A stretch of 64,000 bases of DNA from Mucilaginibacter tundrae (GTDB lineage: Bacteria > Bacteroidota > Bacteroidia > Sphingobacteriales > Sphingobacteriaceae). The position numbers were made by a program, and so were the translations under genes. The stretch lies in the NCBI RefSeq assembly GCF_013408825.1, contig NZ_JACCBZ010000007.1, forward strand, positions 124,001-188,000, written 5' to 3'. This document shows, in pieces, positions 8,590 through 16,664 of the stretch. The notes beneath the pieces are model-generated. The model had not been told where the DNA came from and ran no database searches. It was given only the letters and a program-made list of their open reading frames with translations. The stretch's first letter is position 1. Each line of letters opens with the position of its first letter.

Positions 8590-9501
8590 ATGACACAAAA
8601 GAACAATTGCATCCTGGCGCTGTGCGTAATAGTTGCTGCCCTTATTGTGATCAGCTGTAAAACAAAGTTTGATACCACAAAAGCAAGTTATACTGTTTCA
8701 CAATCGCCCGCCGATTTTGAAAGAGGTAAAGAACTCGCATTTAGTATCTGTGCCGGTTGCCATTACGATCATTCTGTCAATAAATTTATTGGGACGCAAA
8801 TTCACGATGTTCCGGGTATAGCGGGTAAAGTATATTCCGCCAATTTAACCCAATCAAAATCGACTGGTATCATTTCACATTACACAGATGCTGAGATAGG
8901 TTACCTGCTGAAAACAGGTATAGCCCGCGATGGGCGCTACCTTTCCTATATGCTGCGGCCCAACCTGGCCGAAAGTGATATTAAAGCGCTTATCGTCTAT
9001 TTTCGCTCTGGTGATCCTGCGGTAAGCGCGGCAGATACTACTGTTGGCATAACCGATCTTACTTTTATTGGCAAGGCATTCATGAACATTAAAGCAAAAC
9101 CTCTGCCTTATAAATCAAACGTAAAAGTACCTGCCAATCAGGTTGACTTAGGCTATTATTTGGTTGATAATTTAGGCTGTTTTCACTGTCATTCGGCAAG
9201 CTTAACCAATCTAAACTATCTGCAGCCCGATCAAACAAAAGGTTATCTTGCGGGCGGTATGACGCTCAAAGGAGAACATGAAATGAGCGTTAAAGCTTCA
9301 AATATCACACCCGATAAATCAACCGGAATAGGAGATTATACTAAGGACGACTTCAGGAAAGCCCTTGCAGATGGTCAGGCTCCAGACAGGCACCTTAAAG
9401 CACCAATGCCAAAGTTCAATATGTTAAAAGATGCCGAAATTGACGCCATATATGCTTACTTGCAAACTATTCCTGCAAAATATCATGTTGTAAAACGGTA
9501 G
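8590..9501 (+). CDS. Dihaem cytochrome c lipoprotein
   Basis: This 303-residue protein has a lipoprotein signal (ALIVISC, Cys23) and two haem-binding CXXCH motifs: CAGCH at 54-58 and CFHCH at 197-201. Two class-I-like cytochrome domains follow one another, each ending in a helix such as IKALIVYFRS and IDAIYAYLQTIP. Possible axial methionines are Met121 and those in the APMPKFNML region. It would be anchored in a membrane facing the periplasm. Position after the GMC and small-subunit genes suggests it is the electron acceptor of that dehydrogenase, though a terminator and a 173-base gap imply a separate transcript. Confidence 0.88.
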   Translation: MTQKNNCILALCVIVAALIVISCKTKFDTTKASYTVSQSPADFERGKELAFSICAGCHYDHSVNKFIGTQIHDVPGIAGKVYSANLTQSKSTGIISHYTDAEIGYLLKTGIARDGRYLSYMLRPNLAESDIKALIVYFRSGDPAVSAADTTVGITDLTFIGKAFMNIKAKPLPYKSNVKVPANQVDLGYYLVDNLGCFHCHSASLTNLNYLQPDQTKGYLAGGMTLKGEHEMSVKASNITPDKSTGIGDYTKDDFRKALADGQAPDRHLKAPMPKFNMLKDAEIDAIYAYLQTIPAKYHVVKR

Positions 9502-9535
9502 TATAGCCTTTTACTTACAATAAACATTCAGCCGG

Positions 9536-9571
9536 AGGTCAGTATTCACCGCACCTTTTTTCTCCGCTTTC
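9536..9571 (+). repeat. Second copy of the AGGTC-GTATT element
   Basis: AGGTCAGTATT, then CACCG and CACC, then TTTTTTCTCC aligns with AGGTCGGTATT at 8451 onward. Stem pairing is weak here, so terminator function is doubtful, but the likeness to the element before the cytochrome gene is clear. Confidence 0.4.
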
Positions 9572-9609
9572 ATAATTTTCAATTATATTAGTCAACCTTA
9601 ATTGTTATC

Positions 9610-12600
9610 ATGTTTAAGCGCATTGGTTGGCTGGTTTTATGTTTATTTCTTTGTGTAATTTGTAAAAAAGCCTACTCCCAACAAGATGTTGATTTCCATT
9701 TAAGCGCGCATTTACTATCAGGCAAAAAAATAATCAAAGTAAAACGGGATTATTACGACCCTTACCTTTGGGTACTCACCCAAAATGATGAAGTGTACCG
9801 TGTTAACAGTTTAACTCAAACTATAGATGATTATACAGCTACATTCTCAGCCTACAATAGTTTGCAATTTACTGATATAGCAGGCCGAAGCCAGGATACG
9901 GTGTTTATCGGCACAAACTCCAATACGCTGCTGGAGTATCAAAAAGGTACAATAAAAAATATCGGCCCACCAAATAATATTACAGGTTCAATAAATCAAG
10001 TAGGAATGGACTATAAATTCGCTAACGCCTGGTATAGTTATGGATCTTCACAAGCTGGCCACAAAATTTTGATGATATCAACAACTACCCAAATTTATTT
10101 TTATGATGACGATACCCAAAGCATGCTTCCTACGGATAAATCTACTGAAGGAAACAATCAACTATTTGAAACTACTTACCGCAGTGAAATATATAGTTAT
10201 TTTTATGCGAACGGGGAGTTTAGTGGTAATGATACTACAAAAGCATATTCAATATTGTCGCAGGCTGGTTTTACAGCATTTAGTGGCAGTATATGGTATG
10301 GTAACCCAACATTTGGGTATAATATTAATACAGCCTATATTATTAAGTCAATTTATAATGATCCGAGCGAAAGCAACCAGGGCTATGATGAGATTCAGTT
10401 TATGGATCAGCTTTGGGGTACAGAAAACGGAGTGATGCAAAATAACTGGGATCAGTCTTATCAAGTCTCATCTGTATACAAACACTACCTTAATGGTATT
10501 AAAGCAAATAAGATCACATCTATTTACGGCCTTGTAAATTTCCCCCAATTATTAAGGGAGAACGTACTAATCGGAACAGATAAAGGTCTTTATTTTACTA
10601 ACTCTGCATATGGAAAATATGTGCAAGGCCCTCTTAATGATTATAATACTTTCACACTTGATGCGGATATTGGTAATCAACCCATAAATGATGTTTGTGT
10701 TGATGCTAATTCATACTTACATCCGGCAACAGTGTGCGAAGGCGCAGTTTGGGTAGCAACTAATAATGGATTATACTTTATAAAGCCTGATTATAGTAAT
10801 TACGTAAGTACAACCCCAATTAAGGCAATCAGTTTCCAAAACCAACCCGATACCTTATCAACCCTAAATATTTGCTCAACCGACTCAACAATAGCTGCAG
10901 TAAATACCTCAGCGTATGCCGGCATTAATATACAATGGTATAAAAATGGCACGGAGCTGCCAACCGAAAGTAATGACACACTTCACATCAAGTCTTCCGG
11001 GGATTATTATGCTGTACTTTATGACCCATGCGCGAATATTGATATCGCGAGTAATCATCTTAAGGTAAACGTAATTTCCGGCCCGGTATTTACATTTAAT
11101 TATCCTGATAAACTCCAGTATTGCGATAGCGCGTCTGCAACGCTAAATGTAACCTATAGCCCCTCGTATCATTATCGCTGGTATCAAAACGGCACCCTGA
11201 ACGGTGATACAACCTCATCACTAAAAGTAACACAAACCGGCAAGTACAAGGTAGAGGTTAGCGCCTGCACCAATTCGTGGGTGCCATCAAAAGAAGTGCA
11301 GGTGGATATGCCAAGCGTTCCCGATGTCGCTTTTAATATCAACGAAGTACCCTATTGCCAGGGCGATACCGCGATCTTTTCATCAACTGTAATAGTCGAT
11401 ACTACTTTATACACCTTCCGCTGGTACCGGGATAATGTTTTGTTAAGCGAATTCCACAACACGCCTGTTATAAAAACCGTTACTCCCGGCGGTTATACCC
11501 TTACGCTTACTAATGATAGTACTTTATGCAGCAAAAGCTCGCCCACCTTTCAGCTTACTTATGTACCCCCGCCAACTTTTACTTTTAACTATCCCGACGT
11601 ATTAAGTTATTGTTCGGGCAATAATAGTACGGTGCTTAAAGTACAGGGGAGCGATGCTTATGGCTATAGATGGTATAAAGATGGTATATTAAACGGCGTA
11701 ACTGCCGATTCAATTATTGTTACCCAAACCGGGCAATATAAAGTAGAGGTAACCTCTTGCCGTAGTAGTTGGGTGCCTTCAAAACCGGTACAGGTAAATT
11801 TTATTCAAATACCATTACCTGTTGTAAAAGCTGATAAACCTGCTTACTGCCTCGGCGATCAGGCTACACTTAGTTTAAACACCCCGGTTGATCCTTCTTA
11901 TAACATTACCTGGCTGCGTGACGGCAACCCCGTGGATAGTTATAATAATATGACATCTATTATAACCAGTATACCCGGTAATTATACAGCAATGCTAAGC
12001 AGTACTGCAATAAATAATTGTTTACAAACGTCATTACCCGTGCAAGTCAGTTTTAACCCGGTGCCAAGTGTGGGTATACTTGAAAATGTAAATACTAATT
12101 TATGCCAGGGCCAGGGTGTAACTTTAAAAGCCATACACAACGGTGGTTCAATTAAATGGTCAACCGGCGAAACTACAGATCAAATTACAGTAAATAATAC
12201 AGGTACCTATCACGTAACACTAACCTCGCCAGCTGGCTGTACGGCAGATACCAGCATAGCTATATCTTTCCTGCCCGATCCGGTACTAAACGTCAATGAT
12301 ACCACCATCTGCGTTTATAAAAATCAAGTTGTTGTATTAACGGCGCCTGCCGGTTTCGCGCATTATTTATGGAATAGTCAATCTGTAGGGCAAACCTATA
12401 CGGTCACATCAGCGCAAACAGTAAATTTAACCGTTACCGATGCAAATGGATGCCAGGCAATGCAACAAATACATGTAACCGAGCAATGCCCCGAGGTGGA
12501 AATACCCAATACCTTTACTCCTAACGGCGATGGTATTAATGATACGTGGGTAATTGATGGAATTAATAATGACCCAACTGTTTCTCTCAAAGTTTTTAAC

Positions 12601-12756
12601 CGCTACGGATCCCTGGTTTATAAAAGTAATGGATATTCAACCCCGTGGAATGGTGAATATAATGGCGGTAAGATACCTTCGGGGGTTTACTATTATATAC
12701 TGACAACCAAAAAAGGCAAGCAAACTTTTAGCGGTTCGGTTACCATTCTGTATTAG
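9610..12756 (+). CDS. Large T9SS-secreted surface protein with propeller, Ig-like repeats and gliding-type C-terminal domain
   Basis: The protein has 1048 residues. A signal peptide (cleavage near AYSQQD) precedes ~370 residues with propeller-like phrases (IGTDKGLYFTNS, VWVATNNGLYFIKPD). Then come about six Ig/PKD-like modules, each beginning with a Cys phrase such as PYCQGDTA, AYCLGDQA or NLCQGQG. The last ~85 residues (IPNTFTPNGDGINDTW to the end) are the type B T9SS sorting domain found in gliding-motility-associated proteins, which directs export through the outer membrane. Two modules are near-duplicates (residues ~493-560 and ~655-725). It stands alone; the function is probably adhesion or surface-structure related, which is inference. 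Confidence 0.9.
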   Translation: MFKRIGWLVLCLFLCVICKKAYSQQDVDFHLSAHLLSGKKIIKVKRDYYDPYLWVLTQNDEVYRVNSLTQTIDDYTATFSAYNSLQFTDIAGRSQDTVFIGTNSNTLLEYQKGTIKNIGPPNNITGSINQVGMDYKFANAWYSYGSSQAGHKILMISTTTQIYFYDDDTQSMLPTDKSTEGNNQLFETTYRSEIYSYFYANGEFSGNDTTKAYSILSQAGFTAFSGSIWYGNPTFGYNINTAYIIKSIYNDPSESNQGYDEIQFMDQLWGTENGVMQNNWDQSYQVSSVYKHYLNGIKANKITSIYGLVNFPQLLRENVLIGTDKGLYFTNSAYGKYVQGPLNDYNTFTLDADIGNQPINDVCVDANSYLHPATVCEGAVWVATNNGLYFIKPDYSNYVSTTPIKAISFQNQPDTLSTLNICSTDSTIAAVNTSAYAGINIQWYKNGTELPTESNDTLHIKSSGDYYAVLYDPCANIDIASNHLKVNVISGPVFTFNYPDKLQYCDSASATLNVTYSPSYHYRWYQNGTLNGDTTSSLKVTQTGKYKVEVSACTNSWVPSKEVQVDMPSVPDVAFNINEVPYCQGDTAIFSSTVIVDTTLYTFRWYRDNVLLSEFHNTPVIKTVTPGGYTLTLTNDSTLCSKSSPTFQLTYVPPPTFTFNYPDVLSYCSGNNSTVLKVQGSDAYGYRWYKDGILNGVTADSIIVTQTGQYKVEVTSCRSSWVPSKPVQVNFIQIPLPVVKADKPAYCLGDQATLSLNTPVDPSYNITWLRDGNPVDSYNNMTSIITSIPGNYTAMLSSTAINNCLQTSLPVQVSFNPVPSVGILENVNTNLCQGQGVTLKAIHNGGSIKWSTGETTDQITVNNTGTYHVTLTSPAGCTADTSIAISFLPDPVLNVNDTTICVYKNQVVVLTAPAGFAHYLWNSQSVGQTYTVTSAQTVNLTVTDANGCQAMQQIHVTEQCPEVEIPNTFTPNGDGINDTWVIDGINNDPTVSLKVFNRYGSLVYKSNGYSTPWNGEYNGGKIPSGVYYYILTTKKGKQTFSGSVTILY

Positions 12757-12779
12757 TGCTAAAAAGAGTATTTTGATTT

Positions 12780-12830
12780 GGGCGTTCCCCTGCGGGCCAG
12801 GCTGTACGTTCATACTCCGCAGGCATTAAG
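12780..12830. repeat. Truncated GC-rich intergenic repeat
   Basis: The 183-base spacer between the T9SS gene and the next holds a GC-rich block starting GGGCGTTCCCCTGCGGG and including GCTGTACG and CTCCGCAGGC. From memory this resembles a dispersed repeat common in Bacteroidota genomes; a genome search would settle it. The rest of the spacer is AT-rich with no gene. Confidence 0.35.
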
Positions 12831-12939
12831 GCTTGGTTAGTCTATGATGGGTGTTTTCATCGCACCATCAACAAACTTAAAATAATTTAAAATCTTATCC
12901 AATTTCAATCGTCTTAATCCATAACAACCTTACGTTTTT

Positions 12940-13632
12940 ATGAGTTTCAAACAAAAAGCCATCCAGGTGCTGGAAAAGCAATTAACCAAACAAGCGCTAA
13001 TACTTGATATCCGCCCGTGGCATAACGATACCTTTTTCGAGATCGATTTGCATGTACCCGACGCGGATTTCAGCAAGGCCAATACTTTGCAACATCTCAA
13101 ATGCCGCGTTGCGCCCTTAACTTTTAATGATTATACCGTTTCGGGCTGGGATGCCGAAACTAAAACCTGTACGCTAATGATCGATGCCGGGCACAAAGGC
13201 GCAGGTGCAGAATGGGCTAAAAACCTCCACAAACCCGGCGAAATCAATTACCTAAAAACAGAGCAGCACCGTTACCCAGATATGTCTGCCGGTAACTGGC
13301 TCCTGTTAGGCGACCAAAGCGCGATTGGCCATTTCCTGGCACTAAAACAGTTTGCAATTAATAACCCCAATATTTCCGGTGCTATCATTATTCCGAATGT
13401 TGAACACTGCAAACAGCTGCGATATTTTTATCCGAATCTGGGTTTGAAGTCGATCCCCCTGCATAAAAACCATACCGAAAGTATGCTAGCCTGGCTCGAG
13501 CAGCAACCGGTTATAATTTATGATGGTATTTGTATAGCAGGAAATACCAAAATGGTGATCGAGATCCGCCAATATTTAAAAAAAAGAGGCATCGCTTCAA
13601 ATAAAATTAAAGCGCAAGCTTTTTGGGAGTAG
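12940..13632 (+). CDS. Siderophore-interacting-protein-type FAD/NAD(P) reductase
   Basis: A 230-residue protein matching the SIP/FAD_binding_9 layout. An N-terminal FAD barrel includes YTVSGWDAETKTCTLMI and the flavin-contact segment GHKGAGAEWAKNL near residues 85-100. A C-terminal nucleotide-binding half starts at LLLGDQSAIGHFLALKQF and ends in the family-typical short tail KIKAQAFWE. Such enzymes reduce ferric siderophores in the cytoplasm to release iron. Sequence similarity by eye is moderate and no iron transporter is adjacent, so the substrate is uncertain. Start ATG at 12940. Confidence 0.75.
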   Translation: MSFKQKAIQVLEKQLTKQALILDIRPWHNDTFFEIDLHVPDADFSKANTLQHLKCRVAPLTFNDYTVSGWDAETKTCTLMIDAGHKGAGAEWAKNLHKPGEINYLKTEQHRYPDMSAGNWLLLGDQSAIGHFLALKQFAINNPNISGAIIIPNVEHCKQLRYFYPNLGLKSIPLHKNHTESMLAWLEQQPVIIYDGICIAGNTKMVIEIRQYLKKRGIASNKIKAQAFWE

Positions 13633-13645
13633 AGCATATTCTCAA

Positions 13646-13676
13646 TATCAAGTAGCAAAAGTCTTGCTACTTGATA
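13646..13676. repeat. Perfect 13-bp inverted repeat upstream of the response regulator
   Basis: TATCAAGTAGCAA (13646-13658) and its exact reverse complement (13664-13676) are separated by five bases. The words CAAGTAGC and TTGATACT resemble simple dispersed repeats of this group. No T run follows, so a terminator is less likely than a repeat or operator. Confidence 0.5.
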
Positions 13677-13698
13677 CTAACTACTAAATACTAAACAT

Positions 13699-13706
13699 TA
13701 CCTTTG
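13699..13706 (+). promoter_or_regulatory. -7 box (TACCTTTG) before the sigma-54 response regulator
   Basis: TACCTTTG matches TAnnTTTG exactly and ends seven bases before the ATG at 13714. The nearest TTG upstream (13671-13673) is 25 bases away, longer than the usual 19. Confidence 0.4.
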
Positions 13707-13713
13707 TATCAGC

Positions 13714-15054
13714 ATGTCGAAAGGTAAATTACTGGTAATTGATGATGAGGAGCGTTTGCGCAAACTGCTCACCCGTATTTTACAGTTAGAAGGTTTTGAT
13801 GTGATCGAAGCGGCTACCGCCAAAGATGGGCTGCGTAAACTGGAGCATGAGGTAGTTGATGTAATCATTAGTGATGTAAAATTGCCCGATATTAATGGCA
13901 TCGAACTTACCAAAACTATCAAAGCCGCTTATCCTGCCATTGAAATTATTGTACTTACCGCTTATGGCACCATAGGTGATGGCGTAACTGCTATCAAAAA
14001 CGGCGCGTTCGACTATATCACCAAAGGTGATGATAACGAAAAAATAATCCCGCTGGTTAATAAGGCGATGGATAAGGCCGTGCTGCAACGCCGGGTTTCT
14101 GAATTGGAAACCAAACTAAGTTCTCGTTTTGGGTTCGACCGTATCGTCGGCACATCGCCCGCCATTACAACCGCCATAAATCTTGCACGCCGTGTTGCAG
14201 GAACAGATACCACCGTACTTATTTTAGGCGAAACTGGCACCGGCAAGGAAGTTTTTGCTGAGGCTATCCATCAGGCAAGCCCGCGTAGTACAAAGCCATT
14301 TGTAGCTATTAACTGCAGCGCATTTGGTAAGGAATTATTGGAAAGCGAGTTGTTCGGCCACAAAGCTGGTTCATTTACAGGAGCTATTAAAGACAAGAAG
14401 GGTTTATTTGAAGAAGCCAACGGCGGTACCATCTTCCTCGATGAGATCGGCGAAATGGATCATGACCTGCAAGCTAAATTATTACGGGTACTGGAATCCC
14501 AGCAATTCATCAAAATTGGCGACACCAAGCCTACTAAAGTAAGTGTACGCATATTGGCGGCTACCAATCGTAATCTGCAGGATGAAGTGGCAAAAGATCA
14601 TTTCCGCTCAGATCTTTTCTATCGGTTATCGGTGTTCCAGATCACGTTACCGTCCTTACGCGATCGCAGGAAGGATATACCGGTGCTGGCTAAAATGTTT
14701 ATCCATCAATACGCCTCAAAAGTAAACACCCAGATAACAGGGGCCACGGCCGATTTCTATAACAAACTGGAAGCCTACAACTGGCCCGGCAATGTACGTG
14801 AACTAAAAAATATCATCGAACGTGCTGTTATTATGTGCGATGGAACAGAGCTGGATACTTCGGTACTGCCTTATGAATTTGATTCATCACCTGCTACATC
14901 AAATACCTCTACCTTCGATCTTTCAGCTATTGAGCAGCAACATATTCAACGGGTACTAAAACATACCCAGGGCAACCGTGCCGAAACAGCTCGTTTGCTA
15001 AATATCGGTGTCGCTACATTATATAGAAAGTTAAAAGAATACGGCTTAGAATAA
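13714..15054 (+). CDS. Sigma-54-dependent response regulator (NtrC/AtoC type)
   Basis: The 446-residue protein has three domains. The receiver (1-~120) has the acidic pair D10/D11, phosphoacceptor D54 and K104. The AAA+ domain (~142-370) has Walker A GETGTGKE (172-179), Walker B TIFLDE (239-244) and a sigma-54 contact loop reading GSFTGA (219-224), where the usual motif is GAFTGA. A Fis-type helix-turn-helix (~405-446) includes NRAETARLLNIGVATLYRKL. It should activate RpoN promoters after phosphorylation. No kinase gene is adjacent, so its partner is unknown. The Ala-to-Ser change in the loop is conservative. Confidence 0.93.
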   Translation: MSKGKLLVIDDEERLRKLLTRILQLEGFDVIEAATAKDGLRKLEHEVVDVIISDVKLPDINGIELTKTIKAAYPAIEIIVLTAYGTIGDGVTAIKNGAFDYITKGDDNEKIIPLVNKAMDKAVLQRRVSELETKLSSRFGFDRIVGTSPAITTAINLARRVAGTDTTVLILGETGTGKEVFAEAIHQASPRSTKPFVAINCSAFGKELLESELFGHKAGSFTGAIKDKKGLFEEANGGTIFLDEIGEMDHDLQAKLLRVLESQQFIKIGDTKPTKVSVRILAATNRNLQDEVAKDHFRSDLFYRLSVFQITLPSLRDRRKDIPVLAKMFIHQYASKVNTQITGATADFYNKLEAYNWPGNVRELKNIIERAVIMCDGTELDTSVLPYEFDSSPATSNTSTFDLSAIEQQHIQRVLKHTQGNRAETARLLNIGVATLYRKLKEYGLE

Positions 15055-15057
15055 TTT

Positions 15058-15145
15058 TAGCCCCCTCTAAATCTCCCCCGATAGAGGAGACTTTACTTCA
15101 TTTTCTTAAAGCCCTCCCTTTCGGGGATGGTTGGGTGGGGCTACG
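15058..15145. repeat. CCCCCTCTAAATCTCCCCC palindromic repeat
   Basis: This convergent spacer contains TAGCCCCCTCTAAATCTCCC followed by a short variable middle and GGAGACTTTA (to 15095), then a second G/C-rich arm to about 15145. The first part is nearly identical, in reverse complement, to 61036-61072 inside ispG. The stop codon of the minus-strand gene (15141-15143) falls within the outer arm. Confidence 0.75.
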
Positions 15146-16664
15146 GAACTAAACACTCCGCCAAATAAGGCGCCAGGTACATAATCCTCGATGCATTTTC
15201 CAGGTGCCAGAAATGTATGCGTTCATTTTTGTTACCGCCAAGCAATGGGCCAATTACATATAAATTTGGCGCAGCCTCAAAACACTTGTTCACTAACAAA
15301 CCTTTGCCCGATAAATTTACTTCAGCAATGCCATTGTGCACCAAATTGTAAATTAGTTTGCTTGGTGATCGGCTCAAATCATCTGATCCTGTGCAGTTAA
15401 CAACCATTTTAAATCTCGCGGGATAGATTAGCTTTTGATCAGAATCAGTAGCGGTATAATGCAACTCGCCGCTTCCATCAATTTTATCAAAAGAACCCTT
15501 CAGTAAAACTAACTTTCCCAGTTCATTCAGCAACCCGCTACCTGTTTTATAATCAGCGCCTGATCTGCGGAAAAGATTGCTTAGTTGCATGCCATAAATG
15601 CCGATGAATGCTTTTTTAGCATTCTCATCCAACGGTTGTAACAACTCAAAAGTAAAGCCTATTATTTTATCGATGTAAGATACAATAACACCGTCCTTTA
15701 CCGCTATGCTGATGTCTTTTTTCGCGGCATCAACCAAGGCTTCAACGGTATAATTGCCTTGTATTTTAAGCTGATCTAAATTGTTAGTTAGGTGCTCACT
15801 TAATGGATCATTAATGATATGATAAGGCAGCAACCCACTTTTTGATATTACCACCAGTTTATTTATTAGTCTGATTACTTGTGGCTGGCCTGCAAGCAAA
15901 TACAAAAATTCAATACTACTGGCATTTGAACCGATAACAAGTACATTTCTATCAGTTTGATTTTTAGTTTCTGAAAGGGCGTCTGTTAATTTTTGGATAT
16001 TTTCTTCAGCACCTGGCTCATAAAGATCATTTATTACGGTAATAGCATCATTATCTCTGGGCAAATCAATATTTCTTACCGGTGCCGATCCTGTTGCTAT
16101 TACCACTTTGGCAGCTGAAAGCGAGAAATAGGTTTTATCCGGCAGTTCATAGTTAACTACGTAGCTATTATTTTCAGGCTTAATATCGATAACCTCCGCG
16201 TTAATTAATGTAAGCTCAACAAGCCCTTTTTCTTCTACAATCCGAAGCGCTGTTTCAAATTTTTGTCGCTGGTATTTTCCGCAGATGTAGCGTGGCAGGT
16301 ATACATTCTTCCAATCTCCTGTTTTAATAGCTTCTGCATTTCTTTGCATCCATTGCTTAGCAGTTGCACCACCATTTTGCTGATACCATCCCAATAGTTC
16401 GATTTGGTTTTGAGTAAACCAGTCTAAAAAATAATTTCGCTCAAGCTCATCAGTAAAAAAATCGTAAATGGAAGTAATTGTAAGCGCATTTACTGAGGAC
16501 CGTGATCCATAAGGTATTCCCAACCAAAACTCGTGGTTCTTTTCAATAATAGTGATAGAAATTTTATGATCTGCAGGTTTTTCAATTAACCTGCTAAAAA
16601 CCTCAATAAGCGTTGAAGTACACGCTATGCCGCTGCCGATAATAACAATGTCAGCAGGCTTCAT
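15141..16664 (-). CDS. FAD/NAD(P)-binding oxidoreductase-like protein in a glycan operon
   Basis: A 507-residue flavoprotein-fold protein. The N-terminal dinucleotide motif reads IIGSGIACTS, with Cys in place of the usual third Gly. GIPYGSRSS (~50-58) is a hallmark of the NAD_binding_9 family (PF13454), and ATGSAP and GSNASSIEFLYLL mark the second nucleotide site. The reaction is unknown; members are found in peptide and sugar biosynthesis clusters. It is the last gene of a four-gene unit and its ATG overlaps the aminotransferase stop (TAATG), so it probably belongs to the same glycan or metabolite pathway. The last codons and stop lie in a palindromic repeat. Confidence 0.75.
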   Translation of the reverse strand: MKPADIVIIGSGIACTSTLIEVFSRLIEKPADHKISITIIEKNHEFWLGIPYGSRSSVNALTITSIYDFFTDELERNYFLDWFTQNQIELLGWYQQNGGATAKQWMQRNAEAIKTGDWKNVYLPRYICGKYQRQKFETALRIVEEKGLVELTLINAEVIDIKPENNSYVVNYELPDKTYFSLSAAKVVIATGSAPVRNIDLPRDNDAITVINDLYEPGAEENIQKLTDALSETKNQTDRNVLVIGSNASSIEFLYLLAGQPQVIRLINKLVVISKSGLLPYHIINDPLSEHLTNNLDQLKIQGNYTVEALVDAAKKDISIAVKDGVIVSYIDKIIGFTFELLQPLDENAKKAFIGIYGMQLSNLFRRSGADYKTGSGLLNELGKLVLLKGSFDKIDGSGELHYTATDSDQKLIYPARFKMVVNCTGSDDLSRSPSKLIYNLVHNGIAEVNLSGKGLLVNKCFEAAPNLYVIGPLLGGNKNERIHFWHLENASRIMYLAPYLAECLVP

